From assembly GCA_018883485.1 (NCBI GenBank), contig VEQB01000082.1:1-8357 (forward strand): 8,357 bases of DNA, given 5' to 3'. The DNA is from Bacteroidota bacterium (GTDB taxonomy: Bacteria > Bacteroidota > Bacteroidia > UKL13-3). The position numbers were made by a program, and so were the translations under genes. Under the pieces are notes generated by a model that did not search any database, had not been told where the DNA came from, and worked only from the letters and a program-made list of their open reading frames with translations. Below are positions 1 to 6,643 of this stretch, in pieces; the stretch's first letter is position 1; the number at the start of each line of letters is the position of its first letter.

Positions 1-808
1 AACTAATATTTAATAATATGTTTTTAGCCCCCCGGATTTCACTATCGTTAAGTAATGGAGAAGATAAGGCATCTCTAACTGCCTCTAAAGCTCTATTATC
101 GCCACTAGCAGTTGCAGAGCCCATTAAAGCTACACCGCTAGAGCGCATTACTGTTCTAACATCTTCAAAGTCTACATTTATTTCACCTGGATACGTGATA
201 ACCTCGGCAATTCCTTTGGCAGCTGTATTGAGAATATCATTGGCATGCGCAAATGCCTGGCGAACCGGCAAATTGCCATACATATCTTTAATTTTATCAT
301 TGCTAATAATAAGCAAACAATCTACACTATTCTTCAAGGCCTCCATTCCTTCTTTGGCAAATTCCATGCGGCGTTTACCTTCAAAAGAAAAAGGTGTGGT
401 AACAATACCCACAGTAAGAATATCCATATCGCGAGCTGTTTTAGCAATGATAGGTGCTGCTCCAGTTCCGGTACCACCACCCATACCTGCCGTTATAAAT
501 ACCATTTTAGTATTTACACCTAACATATCAATAATATCTTCAATGGCTTCCATAGCAGAGTTTTTTCCAACCTCTGGGTTTGAACCTGCGCCTAGACCAG
601 CCGTTAAATTAGCTCCCAATTGAATTTTTGTTGGAATTGGACTTGCTTCTAGGGCTTGCAAATCTGTATTGCAAACAATAAAGTCTACACCCTTAATACC
701 TTGACTATACATATAGTTTACAGCATTTGAGCCACCGCCTCCTACACCCAATACTTTAATGATTGATGCTCTCTCTTTGGGCATATTGAATTTTAATCCA
801 CTTTCCAT
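1..808 (-). CDS. ftsZ: Cell division GTPase FtsZ (5' part; 3' end beyond window)
   Basis: FtsZ is the tubulin-like GTPase that polymerises into the cytoplasmic Z-ring and organises the divisome. About 269 codons are visible, covering the whole GTPase domain and the start of the C-terminal subdomain; the frame is open to the window edge, so the rest of that subdomain, the linker and the C-terminal FtsA-binding peptide lie outside. Visible motifs are the nucleotide-binding loop GVGGGGSNAVN (21-31), NTD (47-49), the tubulin signature GGGTGTG (110-116), TPFSFEGKRR (138-147) and the T7 catalytic loop NVDFEDV (211-217) with D213 and D216. The last residues, GAKNILLNIS, match the family. I chose the ATG at 808-806 because it yields a normal short N-terminus before MPKERASIIKV; codon 9 is also ATG but would trim it. 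An ATG five bases upstream is out of frame. No Shine-Dalgarno precedes the start. The gene lies 34 nt after ftsA. Identity is certain. Confidence 0.99.
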   Translation of the reverse strand, partial: MESGLKFNMPKERASIIKVLGVGGGGSNAVNYMYSQGIKGVDFIVCNTDLQALEASPIPTKIQLGANLTAGLGAGSNPEVGKNSAMEAIEDIIDMLGVNTKMVFITAGMGGGTGTGAAPIIAKTARDMDILTVGIVTTPFSFEGKRRMEFAKEGMEALKNSVDCLLIISNDKIKDMYGNLPVRQAFAHANDILNTAAKGIAEVITYPGEINVDFEDVRTVMRSSGVALMGSATASGDNRALEAVRDALSSPLLNDSEIRGAKNILLNIS

Positions 809-823
809 ATCATTTTAGTTTAT

Positions 824-837
824 CTGTATTGCTACAG
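824..837 (-). promoter_or_regulatory. Small hairpin with GCAA tetraloop in the ftsA-ftsZ gap
   Basis: On the transcribed strand the sequence reads CTGTA-GCAA-TACAG, a perfect 5-bp stem closed by a four-base loop of the GNRA class. It sits in the only sizeable gap of the cluster, six bases after the ftsA stop codon and 15 bases before the ftsZ ATG. It is too short and lacks the T-run of an intrinsic terminator. It could influence ftsZ translation or mark an mRNA processing site, but that is inference; a short stem like this can also arise by chance. Confidence 0.35.
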
Positions 838-842
838 TTGTT

Positions 843-2162
843 TTAAAAATCTTTTAAATCATCGTTTTCGTATAACCACTTTTGGCCTTGCTTAAGCAGC
901 CTCGACAAAATATTTCCTTCCTTCTGATTTACCTCTTGTTCTGCATTCTTACGCTCCTTCTCATCCTTAATATTGCTAATGGCATCTTTTTCTTCTGCAG
1001 CTTTTAAGCCTTTAATAACTAAACCAACACCAGTAGCATAGATAGGACTATTGATTTCTTCAACAGCAGTTTTACCTAAATGCTCGTTGGCATATCCAAT
1101 GCGTGCATCAAGACTGGTAACATATTCTACCAACTTATCTAAATGTTTTAACTGAGAGCCTCCACCAGTAATAACGATACCTGCATTCAATTTCTTTTCT
1201 AAGCCAGAACTTTTAATTTCGTAGAGCACAGATTCAAAAATTTCTTCTACCCTAGCCTGAATTACCATTGCTAGGTTCTTAATAGAAACTTCTTTTGGAG
1301 GTCGTCCATGAAAACTAGGAATACTAACTATTTCGTTATCCTTATTTTCATCGGCTAGTGCTGAACCAAATTTTACCTTTAAGGCTTCGGCTTGATTTTT
1401 TAATACATTGCAACCTTCTTCTACATCATTGGTAATAATGTTGCCACCAAATGGAATTACAGCGGTATGACGAATAATATTATTCTTAAAGATAGCTACA
1501 TCTGTTGTACCACCGCCAATATCTACAAGGCAAACACCAGCTTCCATTTCTTCTGGGGTAAGCACAGCTTCTGCAGAAGAAAGCGGTTCAAGAATTAAAT
1601 CTGCTAATTCTAAACCAGCTCTATTTACACTTTTACCAATGTTTTTAATAGCATCTATATTACCTGTAATTATATGAAAGTTAGAACTCAATCTAACCCC
1701 AGACATGCCAATTGGATCAAGCACTTCACCCCATTCGTCTACGGCAAATTCTTGAGGCAAAACGTGAATAATTTGATCACCAGGACTTAATGCTAATTTG
1801 TAGGTATCCTCAATTAATCTACGCACATCCTCTCTGCTAACTTCAACAGCTTCTGAGCCAAGACTAATGCTATTGCGATGTTGCATGCTTTTAATGTGTT
1901 GTCCAGCAATTCCAACGTGCACACTATTTATTTCAAGTTTTATATTGCTATTGTTCTTTAGCAAAGATACTTTAGCTTTCTCCACGGCTTCAACAATAGA
2001 TCTAACCGCCTTTTCAATATTGCGCACCTCACCCCTGATAACGCCTAGGCTTTCGGATTTACCCATTCCTAAAACCTCTACTTTACCATGCTCGTTACGC
2101 TTACCAATAATGGCACAAACTTTTGTGGTTCCAATATCTAATCCTACAATCACATTTGACAT
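843..2162 (-). CDS. ftsA: Cell division protein FtsA, actin-like Z-ring membrane tether
   Basis: FtsA is an actin/Hsp70-fold ATPase that binds the FtsZ C-terminal peptide, anchors Z-filaments to the inner membrane and helps activate septal wall synthesis. The 439-residue product shows phosphate-1 motif GLDIGTTKV (7-15), the FtsA-specific 1C subdomain at about 84-165 (HVLPQEFAVDEWG, DPIGMSGVRL), phosphate-2 motif VDIGGGTTDVAIF (213-225) and the adenosine motif ITGGGSQL (331-338). A charged, low-complexity linker (about 389-415) leads to a predicted amphipathic membrane-targeting helix, ILSRLLKQGQKWL (418-430), followed by an acidic tail ENDDLKDF. It is a little longer than the roughly 420 residues of the E. 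coli protein. The start at 2162 follows the ftsQ stop by 11 nt and puts the phosphate-1 motif at its usual distance; there is no Shine-Dalgarno. The ATG at 2173 is out of frame. Identity is certain; the helix boundaries are estimates. Confidence 0.98.
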   Translation of the reverse strand: MSNVIVGLDIGTTKVCAIIGKRNEHGKVEVLGMGKSESLGVIRGEVRNIEKAVRSIVEAVEKAKVSLLKNNSNIKLEINSVHVGIAGQHIKSMQHRNSISLGSEAVEVSREDVRRLIEDTYKLALSPGDQIIHVLPQEFAVDEWGEVLDPIGMSGVRLSSNFHIITGNIDAIKNIGKSVNRAGLELADLILEPLSSAEAVLTPEEMEAGVCLVDIGGGTTDVAIFKNNIIRHTAVIPFGGNIITNDVEEGCNVLKNQAEALKVKFGSALADENKDNEIVSIPSFHGRPPKEVSIKNLAMVIQARVEEIFESVLYEIKSSGLEKKLNAGIVITGGGSQLKHLDKLVEYVTSLDARIGYANEHLGKTAVEEINSPIYATGVGLVIKGLKAAEEKDAISNIKDEKERKNAEQEVNQKEGNILSRLLKQGQKWLYENDDLKDF

Positions 2163-2173
2163 GTTGTATACAT

Positions 2174-2974
2174 TTATTTTTTACAAATTACCTGTCCCTC
2201 AAACCTTAAGTCGATACTCCTATACTTATTCCAACCAATTCTATTGAGCCCTTCTTTACAAAAAACCAAGAGCTTTTCAAACTTCACTTCCAAGTTTTTG
2301 GTATCGCCAAAAATGATATACGCATTGCCCACTTTGGGAATTAACACTAGTTCATTATCGGCTTTTACAAATATCTGTTCAATAAAAGCTTTTAGGAAGG
2401 GGTCTTTATCAACATATAAAGCCATTTGATATAGTTGATTTCCTACAAAAGAGTACACTGAATCTCCTTTTTCGTACCTTTCAAAGATATTTCCGTTTGC
2501 AAAAGGCACATGTGCAGTAAAGTGCTCGCTTAAAGGTATTTTATATCCGGTTTTATCCAAATAATACTGAGTACCATCAAATCGTAATAACCGTAAAATG
2601 GGAACCCTTTGCCTAACGCGTATATTTACAATGCCATGCATATCTGCATAAACCTCTGCATCCTGTATATAAATTTGTTTCTTTAATTCTCTTTCAAACT
2701 TGGGAATATTTATTTGCTCAAGAGGCGTCCCAATTAACTTCTTTTCACTAGTAAAACCTTTTCTAATTACCTCCAAAACACGTTGCCTATTAAAAAAATG
2801 AACATCAAGTGGATAAAGGTTTACAAATACTTTTTTGCATTTTAGCTCCTTCTCTTGCTTGTATGCAAATGCCAGAGCAGCAAATACCCCGCTAATCATA
2901 ACCACCCAAAAGCTCACTAATAGCAACCTCTTAAGCACACTTAACCATTTTTTATCATTTATGTAATGGGTCAT
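2174..2974 (-). CDS. ftsQ: Cell division protein FtsQ (DivIB family)
   Basis: FtsQ is a bitopic inner-membrane protein that links early cytoplasmic and late periplasmic divisome proteins, classically through FtsB and FtsL. The 266-residue product has a short basic cytoplasmic N-terminus (1-16, KKWLSVLKR), one membrane segment at about 17-38, a POTRA-like region at about 47-122 ending VYADMHGIVNIRVRQRVPILRL, and a beta domain to about 262 that closes with IDLRFEGQVICKK. The pattern NIRVRQRVPI (basic stretch, then proline) and the IDLRF...QV ending are typical of the family, although overall the sequence is divergent, as is normal for FtsQ. Its size is close to that of E. coli FtsQ (276). The ATG overlaps the murC stop as ATGA, a layout that favours translational coupling, and a perfect inverted repeat sits directly before the start. 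Position between murC and ftsA strongly supports the name; sequence alone would give moderate confidence. Confidence 0.95.
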   Translation of the reverse strand: MTHYINDKKWLSVLKRLLLVSFWVVMISGVFAALAFAYKQEKELKCKKVFVNLYPLDVHFFNRQRVLEVIRKGFTSEKKLIGTPLEQINIPKFERELKKQIYIQDAEVYADMHGIVNIRVRQRVPILRLLRFDGTQYYLDKTGYKIPLSEHFTAHVPFANGNIFERYEKGDSVYSFVGNQLYQMALYVDKDPFLKAFIEQIFVKADNELVLIPKVGNAYIIFGDTKNLEVKFEKLLVFCKEGLNRIGWNKYRSIDLRFEGQVICKK

Positions 2975-4356
2975 GCCAATACTAATTTTATTGGTTCTAC
3001 TAAAGCATCAATATCGCCAGCTCCAAGTGTTAAAAATAAAGCAGGCCTACTTTTTCCAACTTTAAGTATTAAATCCTCCTTACTACACAATTCCTTTTCT
3101 TTACAAGTAATACTCTTCAATAACATGGCAGAACTTACTCCTTCAATAGGCAGCTCCCTTGCAGGATAGATATCTAATAAATACAACTGATCCGCCAAAG
3201 ATAAACTAGCAGCAAAACCATCGGCAAAATCCCTAGTTCTGCTGTACAAATGTGGCTGAAAAGCAATTACCAATTTATGGTTGGGATACATTTGTTTAAC
3301 CGAATTTAGTATTGCCTTAAGCTCTTCTGGGTGATGTGCATAATCATCAATAAAAATACGCAGTGGTGTTTTTATAATGTATTCAAATCGCCTTTTTACT
3401 CCTTTAAAACTAAACAAGCCACTACGCAATTCTTCTTGGCTAACTCCGGCTGCAATGGCAATTGCAGAAGCGGCCACTGCATTTTCTATATTGTGCATAC
3501 CTGGTATTCCAAGACTTACATCTGATATAATTTTCCCATTCAAATTAAGACTAAACGTATTTACATCTTGATTAATTCGAATGTCATACGCATAATTTTG
3601 AGCAGTTTCATTTAATCCATAAGTTTCAAAGTTTACATGCAATTTTTCGATGAGGTCTAGCCCCTGTTTTATAAATAATTTTCCGCCCTCAACTAATCTA
3701 TTGCTATATGCTAAAAAAGAAACTTGCATGGCGCTGTGTTCTCCATAAATATCCAAATGATCGGCATCGGTAGAGGTTATAACTGATAGGTAAGGATCTA
3801 AGGTTAAAAAAGACCTATCAAATTCATCGGCTTCTACCACTGTAAATTGATCCTGAGGTTTGGTATCTTCGCCATGCTTATGCAATAATAAATTACTTTG
3901 GTAATTGCTTGAAATTCCACCTAAAAAAGCATTACAGCCTATTGCACTTTGTGTAAAAATATGTGCTACCAATGTTGAGGTAGTAGTTTTGCCATGCGTG
4001 CCTGCAATTCCTATAGTTTTATAGGCTCTGCTTAATATTCCAAGCACCTCGGAGCGCTTTAGAATATTAAAACCTTTGCTTTTTAACCATGCCCATTCTT
4101 GATGGTCTTTTGGAATAGCAGGCGTTAAAACTACTAAGGTATCTTTTGCACTTAGGTTCAAGGTTTGTACAAATTCAGGGTCGTCTACATAATGTAAAAA
4201 CATCCCTTCATCGCTTAATTTGCGGGTTAAGGCTGTTTCTGTTTTATCGTAACCTACTACCACAATACCTCTGCTAGAAAAATATCTTGCAATTGCACTC
4301 ATTCCTATGCCACCAACTCCTAAAAAATAGGCAATTCGTATGTCTTTCAGTTCCAT
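2971..4356 (-). CDS. murC: UDP-N-acetylmuramate--L-alanine ligase MurC
   Basis: MurC is the cytoplasmic ATP-dependent ligase that adds L-alanine to UDP-MurNAc, the first peptide-forming step of peptidoglycan precursor synthesis. The 461-residue product has the three Mur-ligase domains: a Rossmann-like UDP-binding N-domain with FLGVGGIGMSAIA (11-23); a central ATPase domain with P-loop GTHGKTTT (119-126), VEADEFDRSF (174-183), DADHLDIYG (197-205) and HNIENAVAA (288-296); and a C-domain with RRFE (322-325), DDYAHHPEE (337-345), QPHLYSRT (367-374) and GAGDI (445-449). GTHGKTTT together with DDYAHHP and QPHLYSR separates MurC from MurD/E/F. Mpl, the recycling ligase, is the nearest alternative, but the length and the place before ftsQ favour MurC. 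The start lies 2 nt after the murG stop and is preceded by a Shine-Dalgarno-like AAGGAAG. The stop overlaps ftsQ by 4 nt. All key motifs are intact. Confidence 0.98.
   Translation of the reverse strand: MELKDIRIAYFLGVGGIGMSAIARYFSSRGIVVVGYDKTETALTRKLSDEGMFLHYVDDPEFVQTLNLSAKDTLVVLTPAIPKDHQEWAWLKSKGFNILKRSEVLGILSRAYKTIGIAGTHGKTTTSTLVAHIFTQSAIGCNAFLGGISSNYQSNLLLHKHGEDTKPQDQFTVVEADEFDRSFLTLDPYLSVITSTDADHLDIYGEHSAMQVSFLAYSNRLVEGGKLFIKQGLDLIEKLHVNFETYGLNETAQNYAYDIRINQDVNTFSLNLNGKIISDVSLGIPGMHNIENAVAASAIAIAAGVSQEELRSGLFSFKGVKRRFEYIIKTPLRIFIDDYAHHPEELKAILNSVKQMYPNHKLVIAFQPHLYSRTRDFADGFAASLSLADQLYLLDIYPARELPIEGVSSAMLLKSITCKEKELCSKEDLILKVGKSRPALFLTLGAGDIDALVEPIKLVLA
2975..2994 (-). promoter_or_regulatory. 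Hairpin directly upstream of the ftsQ start codon
   Basis: On the transcribed strand the last murC codons read CCAATA (2994-2989), a seven-base AT-rich loop (2988-2982) and TATTGG (2981-2976), a perfect 6-bp stem. One base, C2975, separates it from the ftsQ ATG at 2974. The structure would cover the bases where a ribosome must load for ftsQ, and a ribosome finishing murC at the overlapping TGA would have to melt it. This suggests coupled translation of murC and ftsQ. The repeat is a direct observation; the role is inferred, and the bases are also constrained as murC codons (PIKLVLA). Confidence 0.4.
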
Positions 4357-4358
4357 AA

Positions 4359-5459
4359 TTACTTCCTTAGTTTTAGTAATTCATGCGCAATTTTTTCTGC
4401 AGCCTTTTCCAAGGCCATTCCTTTGATTTGCATTTTTAAAGTTGTTAGCAAAGATTGGTTATGCATTAAGGCAATGGCATCTTTCACCAAGTTTTCCTTT
4501 GCCTCAGTATCTTTTATTATAACAGCAGCTTGTTTATTAACCAAAGCCATCGCATTTTTAGTTTGATGGTCTTCACTTACATTAGGGGATGGCACTAGGA
4601 TGGTAGCTTTACCGCACAACTGTAATTCTGCAATAGATAAAGCGCCAGCTCTGCTCACTACTAAATCTGCAGCGGCATAAGCCAGATCCATTTCATAAAT
4701 AAAGGGAGAAACCTTTAGCACAAAATCACCTTTTATAAGGTCTGCTTTTACACTTACAAAGTTCTTACCTGTTTGCCAAATTAAGTTTAGTCCTTCGTTT
4801 GCCAGAAGCTCTAAATCTTTTTCAATACTTTGATTAATAGTTCTAGCGCCTAAACTTCCGCCTATAATTAAGAGTGTTAAGCGCGTTGGGTTCAAACCGA
4901 AAAACTGAATAGCCACTTCCCTTTTTGAAGCAGCATTTACTATATCTGGCCTAACCGGATTGCCTGTGATGATAAGCTTTTCAGGAGGAAAAAAACGCTC
5001 CATTCCTTCATAAGCTACAGCAATTTTTTGAACCCTATTCTTCAATATTTTATTGGTAATACCAGCATAAGAATTCTGTTCATGAATCATACTTGGAATA
5101 CCTTTTAAAGTGGCGGCATACATCATGGCTCCGCTTGCATAACCACCAAAACCAATAGCTAAATCTGGCTTGAACCTACTAATAATTTGCAAAGATTTAA
5201 CCACACTATAAATTACTTTTACAGGGAATAATAAATTCTTTAAACTCAAGCTCCTTTGAATGCCGCTTATCCATAAACCCACTATAGCATATCCTGCCTT
5301 GGGCACTTTCTCCATTTCCATTCTATCGCTTGCGCCCACAAATAAAAACTCAACCTCTCCTTTCAATTGAGTTTGTAGAGTTTGTGCCACAGCTATGGCG
5401 GGATAAATATGCCCCCCTGTGCCACCACCACTAATAATTACTTTTAACTTCTTTGTCAT
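4359..5459 (-). CDS. murG: UDP-GlcNAc:lipid I N-acetylglucosaminyltransferase MurG
   Basis: MurG is a GT-B glycosyltransferase on the cytoplasmic face of the inner membrane. It transfers GlcNAc from UDP-GlcNAc to lipid I to make lipid II, the substrate of FtsW. The 366-residue product carries the N-domain loop GGGTGGHIYPA (11-21) with the conserved His, GFGGYASG (103-110), HEQNSYAGITNK (126-137), TGNPVR (165-170), then in the C-domain GGSLGARTINQ (200-210), SRAGALSIAELQLCGKATILVP (269-290) including the donor-binding glutamate E278, and DHQTKNA (297-303). Length is close to the 355 residues of E. coli MurG and all motifs are present. The ATG overlaps the ftsW stop as ATGA, and the stop is 2 nt before murC, so translation with both neighbours is probably coupled. 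No Shine-Dalgarno precedes the start. Identity is certain. Confidence 0.98.
   Translation of the reverse strand: MTKKLKVIISGGGTGGHIYPAIAVAQTLQTQLKGEVEFLFVGASDRMEMEKVPKAGYAIVGLWISGIQRSLSLKNLLFPVKVIYSVVKSLQIISRFKPDLAIGFGGYASGAMMYAATLKGIPSMIHEQNSYAGITNKILKNRVQKIAVAYEGMERFFPPEKLIITGNPVRPDIVNAASKREVAIQFFGLNPTRLTLLIIGGSLGARTINQSIEKDLELLANEGLNLIWQTGKNFVSVKADLIKGDFVLKVSPFIYEMDLAYAAADLVVSRAGALSIAELQLCGKATILVPSPNVSEDHQTKNAMALVNKQAAVIIKDTEAKENLVKDAIALMHNQSLLTTLKMQIKGMALEKAAEKIAHELLKLRK
4362..4368 (-). promoter_or_regulatory. Shine-Dalgarno-like sequence before murC
   Basis: The transcribed strand reads AAGGAAG ending five bases before the murC ATG, one mismatch from AAGGAGG. It lies inside the last two murG codons (Arg-Lys) and the reading extends to the stop. 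It is the only good Shine-Dalgarno match at a start in this window; the other starts have AT-rich leaders (murD has at most a weak AAAGG). It supports the chosen murC start, but the bases also encode MurG, so the match may be incidental. Confidence 0.4.
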
Positions 5460-6640
5460 GCTGCTAAAGGCTCTAATTCTTCTGGTTCATCTTTCTCTAC
5501 ATATCTGCTAACACTCATAATAAGTCCAAATGCAAAACTTGTTATAATAATTGATGTTCCACCTTTACTAATTAAGGGCAACGTTAAACCTGTATTTGGA
5601 ACTAAGTTTACCGAAATGGCCATATGAATGAGCGCTTGAATAACAAAAGCGAAAGAAAGACCAATTGCCAATAGAGCACCAAAAGCTTTCGGACTCTTTA
5701 ACACAATTCTAAAAGCTCTATACATAAATAACAAGTATAAACCCATGATTATAATTGCGCCAATAAGGCCATATTCTTCGGTTATAACAGAGTAAATAAA
5801 ATCTGAATAGGCATGGGGTAAGTAATTTCTTTCTATGCTACCTCCAGGACCTTTTCCTGTTAATCCTCCGGTTGCAATAGCTATCTTAGCATGGTCGTTT
5901 TGATAAGTTGCATCTGGATTAGTAGATTGCTTGCTAAAGTTTTCTATCCTATGCTTCCAAGTAGAAACTCTACCCATACCTTTAAGATACTTATCGGGGG
6001 TATTTAAAACTAACAAAACAAATAAACCCAAAACTAATAGTACTGGGGCACCAACATAAAAAATGTGCTTCACACTCACTCGGCCAATAAACATAATTAC
6101 CATGCAGGTACTAAAAAGCACCAAAGAAGTAGATAAGTTTGAAGGAGCAATAAGTAAACAAGTAAAACCAACATGCAAGAGGATAGGCATAAATCCTTTT
6201 TTAAAATCCTTAATATCTTCTTGCCTAATGGCTAGTTCACGTGCGAGATAAAGTATTAACGCTACTTTAGCAAAATCTGATGTTTGAAAAGTGATACCGA
6301 TAAATGGTATCCTTAACCAACGTTGGGCATCATTAATGTTTGAACCAAAAAATATAGTTAGAAATAAAAGTAAATAACTTAAATACATCAACAATTTAGA
6401 AATCTTAAGATAAAAGCTGTAATGAACACTATGCGTAAATAGCATAACAAAAAAGCCAATACTTAGATAGAACAGTTGTTGCAACAGATAAAATTCTGTA
6501 CTTCCACCTTGCTTCTTCCATGCCAAGGCACCAGTAGAACTATAAACTGCTAATAAACCCCAAACCATCAGTGTCATGATAATCATCCACATGATACGAT
6601 CGCCTTTTGGTTTAATATGTTCCCAACTATACCAGTTCAT
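5456..6640 (-). CDS. ftsW: Septal peptidoglycan polymerase FtsW (SEDS family)
   Basis: FtsW is the SEDS-family glycosyltransferase that polymerises lipid II at the division septum together with its class B PBP partner (FtsI, not in this window). The 394-residue product has about ten membrane segments, roughly at 17-37, 50-70, 82-99, 112-136, 150-166, 170-187, 190-212, 284-306, 318-342 and 356-377, with a large extracytoplasmic loop at about 213-283. Family motifs are NDAQRWLRIP (103-112), QTSDFAK (119-125), GKGPGGSIERNYLPHAYSDFI (262-282), which holds the candidate catalytic aspartate D280, EEYGLIGA (288-295) and PNTGLTLPLISKGGTS (348-363). The short charged C-terminal tail is cytoplasmic. 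RodA is the alternative, but the murD-ftsW-murG position and the GLTLPLIS..GTS ending favour FtsW. Motif variants compared with E. coli are described in the findings. The start is 3 nt after murD with no Shine-Dalgarno; the stop overlaps murG by 4 nt. Confidence 0.97.
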   Translation of the reverse strand: MNWYSWEHIKPKGDRIMWMIIMTLMVWGLLAVYSSTGALAWKKQGGSTEFYLLQQLFYLSIGFFVMLFTHSVHYSFYLKISKLLMYLSYLLLFLTIFFGSNINDAQRWLRIPFIGITFQTSDFAKVALILYLARELAIRQEDIKDFKKGFMPILLHVGFTCLLIAPSNLSTSLVLFSTCMVIMFIGRVSVKHIFYVGAPVLLVLGLFVLLVLNTPDKYLKGMGRVSTWKHRIENFSKQSTNPDATYQNDHAKIAIATGGLTGKGPGGSIERNYLPHAYSDFIYSVITEEYGLIGAIIIMGLYLLFMYRAFRIVLKSPKAFGALLAIGLSFAFVIQALIHMAISVNLVPNTGLTLPLISKGGTSIIITSFAFGLIMSVSRYVEKDEPEELEPLAA

Positions 6641-6643
6641 TTT

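Noticed and set aside
18..623. Plus-strand open frame of 201 codons
   Set aside because: It lies wholly antisense to ftsZ, whose protein is highly conserved here. The translation has no recognisable domain and is rich in Ser/Ile/Leu, as expected from the complement of a conserved AT-rich gene.
809..842. Possible intrinsic terminator between ftsA and ftsZ
   Set aside because: The stem is only 5 bp and is followed by an A-rich, not T-rich, stretch on the transcribed strand; termination before ftsZ would also make little sense.
1867..2247. Plus-strand open frame of 126 codons
   Set aside because: It is antisense across the ftsA 5' end and the ftsQ 3' end, has no family signature and no start context; both minus-strand genes are certain.
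2482..2489. TATCTTTG box on the minus strand inside ftsQ
   Set aside because: No TTG lies 19-21 bases upstream, so it lacks the second promoter element.
2966..3571. Several plus-strand open frames of 64-67 codons within murC
   Set aside because: All are short, antisense to murC and overlap each other in different frames, so they are chance open frames.
6029..6036. TAnnTTTG box on the minus strand inside ftsW
   Set aside because: The nearest upstream TTG is at a 15-base spacing, outside the usual range, and the site lies in the middle of a conserved gene.
6063..6251. Plus-strand open frame of 62 codons within ftsW
   Set aside because: Antisense to a membrane-protein gene with intact motifs; no domain or leader supports it.
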